A stretch of DNA of 53,524 bases from IDS-8 sp040902105 (lineage in GTDB: Bacteria > Pseudomonadota > Gammaproteobacteria > Steroidobacterales > Woeseiaceae): the NCBI GenBank assembly GCA_040902105.1, contig JBBDXW010000003.1, positions 1 to 53,524 of the forward strand, in the 5' to 3' direction. A program made the position numbers and the translations under genes. Below the pieces are notes generated by a model. That model did not search any database and was not told the DNA's origin. It saw nothing but the letters and a program-made list of their open reading frames with translations. Shown here piece by piece: positions 15,797 through 25,400 of this stretch (positions are counted from its first letter, which is position 1; each line of letters opens with the position of its first letter).

Positions 15797-16173
15797 TTTT
15801 CGGCGTAGGGACGGACATCGTCGAACTCAGCAGAATCCAGGCGACCTACGATCGTTTCGGCGATCGCTTTGTCGAACGGCTGCTGATGCCGGAAGAGCGG
15901 ACGCTGTTCGAGAAAGCCAAATGGCCGGTGCGGTTTCTCGCGATGCGTTTTGCCGGCAAAGAGGCAACCGTAAAAGCGATGGGAACCGGCTTCGGTCACG
16001 GCGTGTGGATACGCGACGTTGGCATCCTCAATAATCCCTGGGGTCGGCCGCTGATCACTTTCTCGGCGCGCGGCCAGGGCGTGTGTCGACAACTCGGCAT
16101 TGGGGAGGGACACGTCAGTCTGACGGACGACGCCGGCCTGGTGATTGCGTTTGCGGTCGTCATGAAGGCCTGA
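15793..16173 (+). CDS. acpS: holo-[acyl-carrier-protein] synthase AcpS
   Basis: A 126-residue phosphopantetheinyl transferase that converts apo-ACP to holo-ACP using coenzyme A. The N-terminal IFGVGTDIVELSRI carries the metal-binding aspartate, and FAGKEATVKAMGTGF carries the conserved F-x-x-K-E-A motif. The start is the GTG overlapping the pdxJ stop. It is the last gene of the lepA-to-acpS block. Confidence 0.95.
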   Translation: MIFGVGTDIVELSRIQATYDRFGDRFVERLLMPEERTLFEKAKWPVRFLAMRFAGKEATVKAMGTGFGHGVWIRDVGILNNPWGRPLITFSARGQGVCRQLGIGEGHVSLTDDAGLVIAFAVVMKA

Positions 16174-16220
16174 TCGCAGCGGACCCACCTATTTATAAGT
16201 AACATCAGAAAGATATCCTA

Positions 16221-17018
16221 ATGCTTTGTTTTTCTTTTGATATTGAGACCGTACCGGACGTCGAATTCGGTCGCCGGGTATGGCAACTGGAGGGGCTCGA
16301 CGACGCCGACGTCGGCCGCGCCATGACCTTCATGCGCCAACAGGCGACCGGCACCGGGTTCCTGCCGCTGCATCTCCACCGCGTGGTCGCCATCTCGGTA
16401 GCGCTGAGGACCCAGGATACGTTTCGCGTGTGGAGCCTTGGCGACCGAGACGCCGGCGAAGCCGAACTGATCGGGCGTTTTTTCGACGGGCTCGAGCGCT
16501 ATTCTCCGGACCTCGTTTCATGGAACGGCAGCGGCTTCGACCTGCCCGTGTTGCACTACCGCGCGCTCAGGAACGGCATCCAGGCGCCGCGGTACTGGGA
16601 AACCGGCGACGGCGACCGTGAATTCCGCTTCAACAATTACCTGAGCCGATACCACTGGCGTCACACCGATCTTATGGACGTGCTGTCGGGATTCCAGCCG
16701 CGCGGCGGCGCAAAGCTCGATCAGATCGCAGCGCTGCTCGGATTTCCCGGCAAACTCGGCATGAGCGGCGACAAGGTCTGGCAATGCTGGCTGGACGGCG
16801 GGATCGACGAGATTCGCAATTACTGCGAGACGGATGTGCTCAACACCTGGCTCATCTACCTGCGCTTCGAATACATGCGCGGAAAGCTCGACGCGAACGA
16901 CCTCAGTCGCGAATTCGCACTGGTTCGCTCGACGCTTGCCACAATGGACCTGCCGCACCTGAACGAATTTTCCGCCGCATGGACGGGCGAGCTGCCGGTT
17001 TCACCCGGCAAGCTCTGA
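16221..17018 (+). CDS. predicted 3'-5' exonuclease (PolB-like)
   Basis: A 265-residue protein of the DnaQ-like ribonuclease H fold. The first exonuclease motif is FDIETVPD (residues 6-13), the second includes VSWNGSGFDLPVL, and the third is YCETDVLNTWLIYLRFEY. This matches the stand-alone PolB-like 3'-5' exonuclease family found in proteobacteria; the biological role is not established. It is separated from acpS by 47 AT-richer bases. A family B repeat follows the stop. Confidence 0.88.
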   Translation: MLCFSFDIETVPDVEFGRRVWQLEGLDDADVGRAMTFMRQQATGTGFLPLHLHRVVAISVALRTQDTFRVWSLGDRDAGEAELIGRFFDGLERYSPDLVSWNGSGFDLPVLHYRALRNGIQAPRYWETGDGDREFRFNNYLSRYHWRHTDLMDVLSGFQPRGGAKLDQIAALLGFPGKLGMSGDKVWQCWLDGGIDEIRNYCETDVLNTWLIYLRFEYMRGKLDANDLSREFALVRSTLATMDLPHLNEFSAAWTGELPVSPGKL

Positions 17019-17033
17019 TCTCCTGGCTGTGCG

Positions 17034-17215
17034 CCATTATCGATGAACGGTCAAGGTCTGTGGCTGGCGGCGCCCCGGTTGGGGGAAGGATACCGCGAGA
17101 CGCCCGGCATGGCGTTGTTGGAGCCCCTGAAAACGGGCGAATAAACGACGCGGGGATCGCCCGTTTTCACGGGCTCCAACAGGTAACTAAGTGCCATACG
17201 TTCATGAATAATGCG
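17034..17215. mobile_element. Inverted-repeat element with family B ends and a REP-like core
   Basis: The left end (CATTATCGATGAACGG, 17035-17050) and right end (CGTTCATGAATAATGC, 17199-17214) resemble the ends of the copy at 26633-26816. Inside, a 25-bp inverted repeat (17116-17140 and 17157-17181, one mismatch) begins TGTTGGAGCCCC, like a REP hairpin. The three-way-junction core of the other two family B copies is absent. It fills the gap between the exonuclease gene and rlmD. Confidence 0.7.
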
Positions 17216-17226
17216 GGTTAGCTATC

Positions 17227-18582
17227 GTGGCCACGCGACGTCAACCGGAGACCGCAACCATCGATGCCGTCACGCACGACGGCAGGGGCATTGCGGCAAT
17301 CGACGGCAAGAAGGTGTTCGTGCCGGGCGCGCTGCCGGGTGAGCGTGTGCGAATCCTGCGACGCAAGTTCCGGCGCGGTTACGATGAGGCCGATTTGCTG
17401 GAGATCGAGTCGCCGTCGGCGGAACGCATAACGCCGCGATGCGCAGCGTTCGGCGTGTGCGGTGGCTGCTCGTTACAGCACGTCGCCGACGTGGACCAGC
17501 GCAGCATGAAACAGAAATCCCTCGAGGACAGCCTGGAGCGCATCGGCGGAGTATCGCCTGAGCGTTGGCTTCCACCCATCTTCGATCCCGATCCGGAAGG
17601 CAGCTGGCGATATCGTCGCCGTGCGCGCCTGGCCGTCAGGGATGTCGCCGGCAAGGGCCGCGTCCTGGTGGGTTTTCGCGAACGGCGCGCCGGGCTCGTG
17701 ACCGATATGCACCGTTGCGAAGTACTGGCGCCGCCGCTCGACGGCCTGATTGACCCGCTGAGTGAACTCATTGCGAGACTCAGCATACGCAACCGGCTGC
17801 CGCAGATTGAAGTGGCGGTCGCCGCCAATGCGGTCGAACTCGTGTTCCGCGTGCTGGATGCGCCGACCGTCGACGACAGGGCAGAGCTCTCCCGGTTCGC
17901 GCGCGAACACCGGTTACGCATTTCGCTGCAACCGGGCGGCATCGGATCGGTCGAGCCGCTGGATCTGGAGGCGGCGGGTGCCGCCCTTTATTATGAGTTG
18001 CCGGAGTTCGACGTTCGTATCCGTTTCGAGGCGACCGATTTCATACAGGTCAACACCGGCGTTAATCGGCTGATGGTTACGGCCGCCGTCGACCTGTTGC
18101 AGTTGCAGTCGACAGACCGGGTGCTCGATCTCTTTTGCGGTATCGGCAACTTTTCACTGCCGCTCGCGCGCGGCTCGGCCGAGGTGCTGGGGATCGAGGG
18201 AGACTCCGCACAGGTGTCGCGGGCGAGGCAGAATGCCGAGCTGAACGGGATCGGCAACTGCGAATTCCGCTGCGGCGACCTGGCCGCCATCGACGGCAAG
18301 GAACGCTGGATCCGACAGTGCTGGGACAAGGTCTTGCTGGACCCGCCGCGATGCGGCGCCGAGGAGGTCGTCCGTCACCTGGCAAAGATTGGCGCCGCGC
18401 GGCTGGTCTGTGTTTCCTGCCACCCGGCGACGCTGGCCCGCGATGCGGCCATTCTGACGAAAACGCAAGGGTATCGGCTGGAAGCGGCCGGCATCGTCGA
18501 CATGTTTCCACACACCGCCCACGCGGAAGCCATTGCGTTGTTCTCGAAGGCAGGACGTGCCCGGCAGAAACCGGGTCCGTAG
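17227..18582 (+). CDS. rlmD: 23S rRNA (uracil(1939)-C(5))-methyltransferase RlmD
   Basis: A 451-residue SAM-dependent methyltransferase. A TRAM domain covers about residues 10-65. The Fe-S cluster cysteines C72, C78 and C81 (CAAFGVCGGC), with C164 in HRCEVL, are characteristic of RlmD. The SAM motif is VLDLFCGIGNFSLPLA, and the catalytic cysteine is in CVSCHPATLARD. The start is GTG at 17227. A GC-rich hairpin follows the stop without a clear T-run. Confidence 0.95.
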   Translation: MATRRQPETATIDAVTHDGRGIAAIDGKKVFVPGALPGERVRILRRKFRRGYDEADLLEIESPSAERITPRCAAFGVCGGCSLQHVADVDQRSMKQKSLEDSLERIGGVSPERWLPPIFDPDPEGSWRYRRRARLAVRDVAGKGRVLVGFRERRAGLVTDMHRCEVLAPPLDGLIDPLSELIARLSIRNRLPQIEVAVAANAVELVFRVLDAPTVDDRAELSRFAREHRLRISLQPGGIGSVEPLDLEAAGAALYYELPEFDVRIRFEATDFIQVNTGVNRLMVTAAVDLLQLQSTDRVLDLFCGIGNFSLPLARGSAEVLGIEGDSAQVSRARQNAELNGIGNCEFRCGDLAAIDGKERWIRQCWDKVLLDPPRCGAEEVVRHLAKIGAARLVCVSCHPATLARDAAILTKTQGYRLEAAGIVDMFPHTAHAEAIALFSKAGRARQKPGP

Positions 18583-18709
18583 GGCCGGGCAGGCCCCGGC
18601 TTGGATGAGCATAAGCACAAATGAACAGTATTAATAAGCAGTTACACTATATTCGGAGAATAAAGTTTAATAGACTTGGGCGCTGCCGCGCGTAAGAGGT
18701 TCCGGAACG

Positions 18710-19756
18710 ATGGCGCTTGGACCCGTAATGCTCGACCTCGAGGGACTGCTGCTGACGCCGGCGGACCGCGATTTGCTGGCCGAACCCGCTGTCGGCGGGG
18801 TCATCCTGTTCAGCCGCAATTTTGCGTCTCCATCGCAACTGGCGGACCTCGTCGGGTCGATACGCGCGCTGCGCAGCCCCCCGCTTCTGCTTGCGGTGGA
18901 CCAGGAAGGAGGGCGGGTACAGCGCTTCCGCGAGGGCTTCACCGCGATTCCGCCGATGCGCCGCATCGGGCATGAATACGATCGCGATCCGGACGAAGCC
19001 CTTCAGCTTGCCCGGACCGCGGGCTGGCTCATCGCCTCGGAACTGCGTGCGGCCGACATCGACCTGTCGTTTGCGCCGTGCGTCGACCTGGACCGCGGGA
19101 TCAGTGAGGTGATCGGTGAGCGTGCGTTTCATTCGGATCCGGACGTTGTCGCGGCCCTGGCCGGCGCTTTCTGCCGCGGCGTGCGCAAGGCGGGCATGGT
19201 TGCGATTGCGAAACATTTTCCCGGACACGGCGCCGTCGTTGCCGATTCGCACGAGAGACTCCCGGTGGACCGGCGCGAATACGGAGACCTTCTGGACGAT
19301 CTGCGCCCGTATGAAACGTTGAACGGTCAGCGCCTGCTGGCCGGGATCATGCTGGCGCACGTGGTGTACGTCGCAACCGATCCGCTTCCGGCGGGCTTTT
19401 CACGCTACTGGATTGAGGATCAGCTGCGCTCGCAGCTGGGCTTCGACGGTGCCGTGTTCTGCGACGATCTCAGCATGAAAGCGACGCTCGAGTTCGGCTC
19501 CATGCCAAAGCGCGCGGCGCTCGCGCTCGAGGCGGGCTGCGACATGGTTCTGGTCTGCAACGATCGTCCGGCGGCACGAGCGACTGCGGCCGCGCTCAGG
19601 GATTACTCGAACCCGCTGTCGCTGGTGCGGCTTGCGCGGCTGCACGGCACGGGCCAGATGCTCCGCGAAACACTGCTCGCGAGCGACGAATGGCAGGCAG
19701 CGTCCGAACGCCTCGGCCGCTGGTCCGAACGTCCGGAACTTGAACTGAATGCCTGA
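18710..19756 (+). CDS. nagZ: beta-N-acetylhexosaminidase NagZ
   Basis: A 348-residue cytoplasmic family 3 glycoside hydrolase that removes GlcNAc from recycled muropeptides. VDQEGGRVQRF marks the substrate loop. IAKHFPGHGAVVADSH contains the K-H-F-x-G-H/D signature, and FCDDLSMKA contains the catalytic nucleophile aspartate. The ATG at 18710 follows GAGG at about 18696. An AT-rich stretch (18610-18680) before it probably holds its promoter, though no convincing -35/-10 pair stands out. The phosphorylase gene follows, as in Pseudomonas. Confidence 0.95.
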   Translation: MALGPVMLDLEGLLLTPADRDLLAEPAVGGVILFSRNFASPSQLADLVGSIRALRSPPLLLAVDQEGGRVQRFREGFTAIPPMRRIGHEYDRDPDEALQLARTAGWLIASELRAADIDLSFAPCVDLDRGISEVIGERAFHSDPDVVAALAGAFCRGVRKAGMVAIAKHFPGHGAVVADSHERLPVDRREYGDLLDDLRPYETLNGQRLLAGIMLAHVVYVATDPLPAGFSRYWIEDQLRSQLGFDGAVFCDDLSMKATLEFGSMPKRAALALEAGCDMVLVCNDRPAARATAAALRDYSNPLSLVRLARLHGTGQMLRETLLASDEWQAASERLGRWSERPELELNA

Positions 19757-19789
19757 TATCTGCGTTGACAGAGCGCCACGCTGCAGCTC

Positions 19790-20548
19790 ATGAGCGGACC
19801 TGCCGCTCATTCAGCCGGGCAATTTGCAATCATTGCCGGCTCAGGCTTCAGCGATTTCGCCGGCGAGCTACCGGGACGCGAGCTGACCACTGCGTACGGC
19901 TCGCCCTCGGCGCCCGTCCGGGCGCTGACGTTCGGCAGCCGCAGCGTCTACTTCCTGGCCCGCCACGGTGACGGGCACGCCATCCCGCCGCACCGCATCA
20001 ACTACCGTGCCAACCTCGCGGCCCTGAAGCTGTTGAGCGTGGAGCACGTGGTCGCACTCAACACGGTCGGCGTCATTACCCCGGGCCTGGCCCCCGGGCA
20101 GCTTGCGGTCCCGCATCAGCTGATCGACTACACGTATGGACGGGATCACAGTATTCATGACGGCAATTCCGCTAATCTCGCCCATATTGACTTCACCGGG
20201 CCGTTTTCCGAGGTGCTTCGGGGGCAGCTTCTGCGCGCCGCCAGGGCCGCGGCAGTGCCCTGCCAGGACGGCGGGATCTACGCCGTAACCCAGGGGCCGC
20301 GCCTCGAAACGGCGGCGGAAGTCGACCGGCTGGAGCGGGACGGGGCCGACTTCATCGGGATGACGGCAATGCCGGAAGCGTCCATCGCCCGGGAATTGCA
20401 CATGAATTACGCCTGCCTGTCGCTGATCGTGAACTTCGCGGCCGGCCGGGGCGAGGGTGCGATACATGAAGACATTGAAGCAAGTCTGCTTACTGCGAAA
20501 GCGCAAGCGCTGCGTCTCATGCAGCAATTGTTCAGGGCGGATCGATAG
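19790..20548 (+). CDS. S-methyl-5'-thioinosine phosphorylase
   Basis: A 252-residue purine nucleoside phosphorylase of the MTAP/MTIP type. Family motifs include IIAGSGF (phosphate loop), RHGDGHAIPPHRINYRANL, TQGPRLETAAE and DFIGMTAMPEASIARELHM. The neighbouring nagZ-MTIP order is as in Pseudomonas aeruginosa, where the enzyme acts on 5'-methylthioinosine to salvage polyamine by-products. Substrate preference (inosine versus adenosine form) is inferred from synteny, not proven by the sequence. Confidence 0.88.
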   Translation: MSGPAAHSAGQFAIIAGSGFSDFAGELPGRELTTAYGSPSAPVRALTFGSRSVYFLARHGDGHAIPPHRINYRANLAALKLLSVEHVVALNTVGVITPGLAPGQLAVPHQLIDYTYGRDHSIHDGNSANLAHIDFTGPFSEVLRGQLLRAARAAAVPCQDGGIYAVTQGPRLETAAEVDRLERDGADFIGMTAMPEASIARELHMNYACLSLIVNFAAGRGEGAIHEDIEASLLTAKAQALRLMQQLFRADR

Positions 20549-20593
20549 TCCGCGACTTACGACATCGGCCGCATCCCGATCCGGTAATGAACG

Positions 20594-21490
20594 ATGAAAA
20601 CGTTGCAGCGTGAAATTCTCGAGCAGCTGATCGACGCATCCACGGAACCCGTGCTCGTCGCCAGCACCGTCCGTCCGGACTGGCCGGTCGTGCTGGGTAA
20701 CCGCGCGTTCGGGCGCCTCTACGGGGCCGACGCGGCGCTGGAACGTCCGCTTGCGGATGTGGTCGAGCGATTGCTCGGACGAGACATGGCGCTCGAAGTG
20801 AGCGAGACCGTGCGATCCCGCCAGGAAACCAGTATTCCGGTCATGCTGAACAAGCGCGAATACCTGCTGGTACTTACGCCGCTGTCCGTGCCGTCTTCCG
20901 ATTCGTCCGGGCAATATTACGCCCTGTACTGGCGGAGTGGCCCCGGCGCCGAACCGGGCGTGGCCAACGATGAAATACATCATGCGCTTCTCAAGGCGCG
21001 GCGCCGCATCCGTGACCTGTCGCGCGACGATCCGGTGACCGGGTTGCTGAATGAGGGCGCGTTCCGCGAGGTGCTTGTGCACGATTGGGCGGTGGCGGCG
21101 AGGGAGAAGAGCGGCCTCGCGCTGATCTCGTTTACGCTGGACCATTTTGACGCGTATCTCGAGGTCTTCGGGCGACATGCGACGGACTCCTGCCTGCGCC
21201 GGGTCGCACAGGCAGTACGACGTTGCATGCGTCGCGCGAGCGACGTTGCGTCGCGCATCGTCGCGGAGGACGGGGAAATTATCGTCGTGCTGTCGCATGC
21301 CTCGGAGGAATCCGGGGTCATCGAGTTTGCCCAGCGAATAGGCGCCGCGGTGCGCGAACTGGGGCTGCACCATCCACGTTCGAAATGCGGACGCTTTGTG
21401 ACAGTCTCGGAGCGAACGTCGGTGGTACAGGTCGACCGGAGCAATCTGCAGCCGGGCGAATTCCTCGACCGTGTGTTGCGCGAGGGATGA
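20594..21490 (+). CDS. PAS-like/degenerate GGDEF domain protein
   Basis: A 298-residue protein. Residues 1-120 look like a PAS-type sensory domain (NRAFGRLYGADAALERPLADVV). A linker with a short coiled-coil-like stretch (HHALLKARRRIRDLSRDD) leads to DDPVTGLLNEGAF, the typical entry of a GGDEF domain. Where GGDEF should stand the sequence reads VAEDGEIIVVL, so the active-site motif is lost. It is therefore unlikely to make cyclic di-GMP, and may be a regulator or binding protein (inference). It lies between the phosphorylase gene and the convergent csiV. Confidence 0.78.
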   Translation: MKTLQREILEQLIDASTEPVLVASTVRPDWPVVLGNRAFGRLYGADAALERPLADVVERLLGRDMALEVSETVRSRQETSIPVMLNKREYLLVLTPLSVPSSDSSGQYYALYWRSGPGAEPGVANDEIHHALLKARRRIRDLSRDDPVTGLLNEGAFREVLVHDWAVAAREKSGLALISFTLDHFDAYLEVFGRHATDSCLRRVAQAVRRCMRRASDVASRIVAEDGEIIVVLSHASEESGVIEFAQRIGAAVRELGLHHPRSKCGRFVTVSERTSVVQVDRSNLQPGEFLDRVLREG

Positions 21491-21529
21491 GCTACTGATT
21501 GACAATTGATCAAAGCTGATCGGTAAAGT

Positions 21530-22432
21530 CTAATTCGCGCCGACGCCAGGTTCCGTGATGCCGTCGCTGCCGCTCCTTGCGTTATCTTTCGCTCTGGTAA
21601 TCTTGGCGACAACCCCGAAGCGCGGATGATCGTAATACCGGATGTCGCCGGTCTTCATGATGCGGTCTTCGACGATGCGATAGCGCACGGGCAGCTGCAG
21701 CATGCCGTCGAGTTCGTCGCCGTCCTCGTTCCGTACCCGTTCATCGCCGTAGGCAACCAGCCGGTCCGTCGCCGTCATCGTGTTCCGCTCGGTGCCGGCG
21801 TCCAGGGCCAGATCGACGGCGAGATGCAGGAAGCGGCCGAGATAAAGCGTCACGCTGCCGTCAAGTCCCGGCGGTGGATTGCCCAGCGCACGCAGGTGCA
21901 CGGCAGGGGAGACCTCTTTAGCGGGCGTGGTCTGTGTCCACGCTGTGCGCATGATCGGTTCGTAGGCGTCAAGCCGGTCGAGGTGCCGATAAATCTCGTC
22001 CATCGTGTAATCGTCGGGCTCGAGCAGGTACAGCTCGATTTGCTCACGCCCCTGGACCTCTCGCAGCGCACCTTCCGCGTCCGTCGCGTCCGGACCTGCC
22101 AGGTCCGGCGTCTCGCCGCGCAGGTCAGCCGACGCGTCCGGTTGCAAATTCGCGTTCGGATAGTCATCCGGCCCCGGAACCTGTCTCGGCTTGTCCGGGA
22201 CAAAGATTTCGCTGCCGGAGGAGCCGTCAGCCGTGTAGGTGAAAACGATGAGCTCGACGGTATAGCGCGGCATGTCGGCCGCAAGCGGAGCGATATTCTG
22301 CTGCGCGCGCGCAGGGGGGGCGAGGCTTGAAATTGCCGCCATTACAGCAATCGTCACAAGCGCAAATACACGTCGCAGCGGATCGGTCGCGTTCCATCGG
22401 CCGGTCTCATCGCGCTCCGTCAACAACTGCAT
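21530..22432 (-). CDS. csiV: CsiV-family protein
   Basis: A 300-residue exported protein with a signal sequence (VFALVTIAVMAAISSLAPPARAQ, about residues 23-45, shown here in part only). The mature part starts with YTVELIVFTY, the recognisable opening of CsiV, which in Vibrio binds peptidoglycan and affects VarA/CsrA signalling. DELDGMLQLPVRYRIVEDRI near the end is also typical. The start at 22432 is chosen because a basic leader and hydrophobic core follow; the longer frame lies within mfd. It follows mfd on the same strand with a 43-base gap. Confidence 0.8.
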   Translation of the reverse strand: MQLLTERDETGRWNATDPLRRVFALVTIAVMAAISSLAPPARAQQNIAPLAADMPRYTVELIVFTYTADGSSGSEIFVPDKPRQVPGPDDYPNANLQPDASADLRGETPDLAGPDATDAEGALREVQGREQIELYLLEPDDYTMDEIYRHLDRLDAYEPIMRTAWTQTTPAKEVSPAVHLRALGNPPPGLDGSVTLYLGRFLHLAVDLALDAGTERNTMTATDRLVAYGDERVRNEDGDELDGMLQLPVRYRIVEDRIMKTGDIRYYDHPRFGVVAKITRAKDNARSGSDGITEPGVGAN

Positions 22433-22475
22433 CTTTCCATGCCCAAAATTCGATCCTGAATAGTCCGCACGATTG

Positions 22476-25400
22476 CTATCCTGCCAACCTGCGCGCGCTT
22501 GCCGCGTCGGCAGTGAGGGATTGCAATAATGTTTCGATGAACGTGAATCTATCCTGATCGTTCGGCATTTCCAAGCGAAACTGCAGCCGTGCGGCACCCT
22601 GCATGCGAAATTTCGGGCTTTCTTGCTGCACCAGGCGAACCAGTGCAACGGGGTCGACCCGGGTCTGCTTGCCGAACACCAGGTAACCTCCAGAATGCGA
22701 TGCGTCGATTTTTTCGATGCACAGGCTTGCGGCATCGAGTTTGATCGCGGCGATACGCATGAAGTTTTTCGCAGCTATGGGCAACAGTCCGAACCGGTCG
22801 ATCAATTCGACCTGCAATTCGCGGAGCTCGTCGTGAGATGCGGCGCTTGCGATTCTCTTGTAAAGCATCAACCGCAAATGCACGTCGGGGACGTAGTCTT
22901 CGGGCAGCAGCGCGGGCAAATGCATATTGATTTCTACGCCTGCATGCAGCGGTCCAAGCAGGTCCGGCTCCTTGCCGGATTTGAGCGAGCTTACTGCGCG
23001 GCTCAGCAGTTCTGTATAGAGCGAGAAGCCGATTTCCTGAATCTGGCCGCTCTGCGTATCGCCCAGGAGTTCGCCGGCACCGCGGATTTCCAGGTCGTGC
23101 GTCGCAAGGATGAAGCCCGAGCCAAGATCTTCGAGCGAGTCGATTGCTTCGAGCCGCTTGATCGCGTCGGCGGTCATTGCGGCCCGTGGCGGCGCTACGA
23201 GATAAGCGTAAGCGCGATGATGCGAACGGCCGACGCGGCCGCGCAACTGATGAAGCTGAGCGAGCCCGAAACGGTCGGCCCGGTCGATGATGATCGTATT
23301 CGCCGTCGGTACGTCAATGCCGCTTTCGACAATGGTCGTGCATAACAACACATTGAAGCGGCGATGATAGAAATCCAGCATGACCTGCTCGAGTTCTCGT
23401 TCCGGCATCTGGCCGTGGCCGATTCGGATGTTGGCTTCGGGAACGAGTTTGCGGATGTGTTCTCCGATCTTCTCGATGTCTTCCACGCGGTTGTGAATGA
23501 AATAGACCTGGCCGCCCCGTTTGACCTCGCGCAAAATCGCCTCGCGGATCACAACGTCGTTCCATTCGCTGACAAACGTCTTGACGGATAATCGATGCGC
23601 CGGCGGCGTGGTTATCAGCGACATTTCGCGCAGCCCGCCCAGAGCCATGTTCAACGTACGCGGAATGGGTGTGGCCGTCAGCGTCAACACATCGACTTCG
23701 CTGCGCAGTGACTTGATCGCTTCCTTGTGGCGCACGCCGAAACGATGCTCCTCATCGACGATCACGAGACCGATATCGCGAAAGTCCTTCGTGTGCTGCA
23801 ACAGCCGGTGTGTGCCGATGACTACATCGACTGACCCGGAACGCATACCTTCGACGACGTTTTGCGCATCCTTGCGGGAGCGAAACCGGGAAAGTATCTC
23901 GATCCGCACCGGCCAGTCCGCGAACCGGTCCTTGAAAGTCTGGCCATGTTGCTGCGCCAGCAGCGTGGTCGGTACGAGTATCGCAACCTGTTTGCCGCCG
24001 TGCACCGCGGCAAAAGTCGCGCGCAAGGCAACTTCCGTCTTGCCGAATCCGACGTCGCCGCAAACGACCCGGTCCATCGGATTGCCCGATGCGAGATCGG
24101 CGAGCACTTCGTCGATGGTCCTGGTCTGATCCTCGGTCGGTTCGAACGGAAAGCCGCTTTCGAACGCGCGATAGTCCGCTTCCGGCCAGCGAAAGCGATG
24201 CCCCGACCGCGCCGCGCGGCGCGCATAGACGTCGAGCAGTTCGGCTGCCACGTCGCGAATTTTCCGGATGGCGCGCTGCTTCGCCCTGGCCCACTGATCG
24301 CTGCCGAGTTTGTGCAATGGCGCGTTCTCGGGCGATGCGCCCGTGTAACGGGAAATGAGGTCGAGCGAGGCAACGGGAACGTACAACTTGTCACCGTCCG
24401 CATACTCGAGGCTCAGGAACTCGCCGGTGACGCCGCCGGTCTGAAGCGTCGTCAACCCGAGATACCGGCCGACGCCGTATTCTGCGTGTACGACCGCGGC
24501 GCCGGGGGCAAGATCGTTGAGTTCGCGAATGATGGTTTCGGGATCGCGCTCGGCACGGCGCCGCCGTGAACGTTGGCGAGGCTTTTCGCCGATAAGCTGA
24601 TGCTCGGTAATGATCGCAATCCCGTCGGCCGGCAGCAGCACGCCACTTTCCACGGGCGCAATGGTCACACCTGTGTGTTCACTGCCATCCAGGAACGACT
24701 GCCAGTCGTCGAATCTTGCAATGTCGCGCCCACGCCCACGCAGCAGGTCGATGATGCTCTCGCGACGCCCGGCAGATTCGGCCGTGATGAGCACGCGCCC
24801 GTCGAATTCGTCGAGAAAACTCATCAGCGAAGCGGCGGCATCCTCATACCGGGCCTCAATGCGTACCGCGGGCGGCAATTTCGTCGACAGGTTTGCGACA
24901 CGCCCGGATTCCTGCAGCGACTGAGCCGAATACGTGACCGTATGAAACCCCGACATGAGCCCGGAGATTTTGTCCGGAGCATGAAAGCTTTCTTCGGGCG
25001 CGAGAATCGGGCGTTCCGGATCGAGCCTGCACAAGTTGTAACGCTCAGCGATCTCCGTCCACGCGCTGTCGAGAGTCTCCTCGAGGCCGGCGGGTGCGAG
25101 TATGACGGAGTCGTCCGGCAGGTAATCCAGAAGACTCGCCGTGGATTCGAAGAACAGCGGCAAGTAGTACTCGACGCCGCCGTGCGCAATGCCGTCGGAA
25201 ATTTCACGGTAGACACGTGACTTTGAAGGTTGACCCTCGAAGCGCGCGCGATACTTGCGGCGAAAGCGGGTGACGTCGTCAGCATCGAGCGGGATTTCCT
25301 TCGCCGGCAGAATGCGGATCTCCACAGCCGTCTCCGCTGTGAGCTGCGTCTCCGGATCGAAGTATCGGAGCGACTCCACGTCGTCATCGAAAAAATCGAC

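Noticed and set aside
19868..21505. 545-codon minus-strand frame opposite the phosphorylase and GGDEF genes
   Set aside because: It spans two well-supported plus-strand genes and their gap, with no motif of its own.
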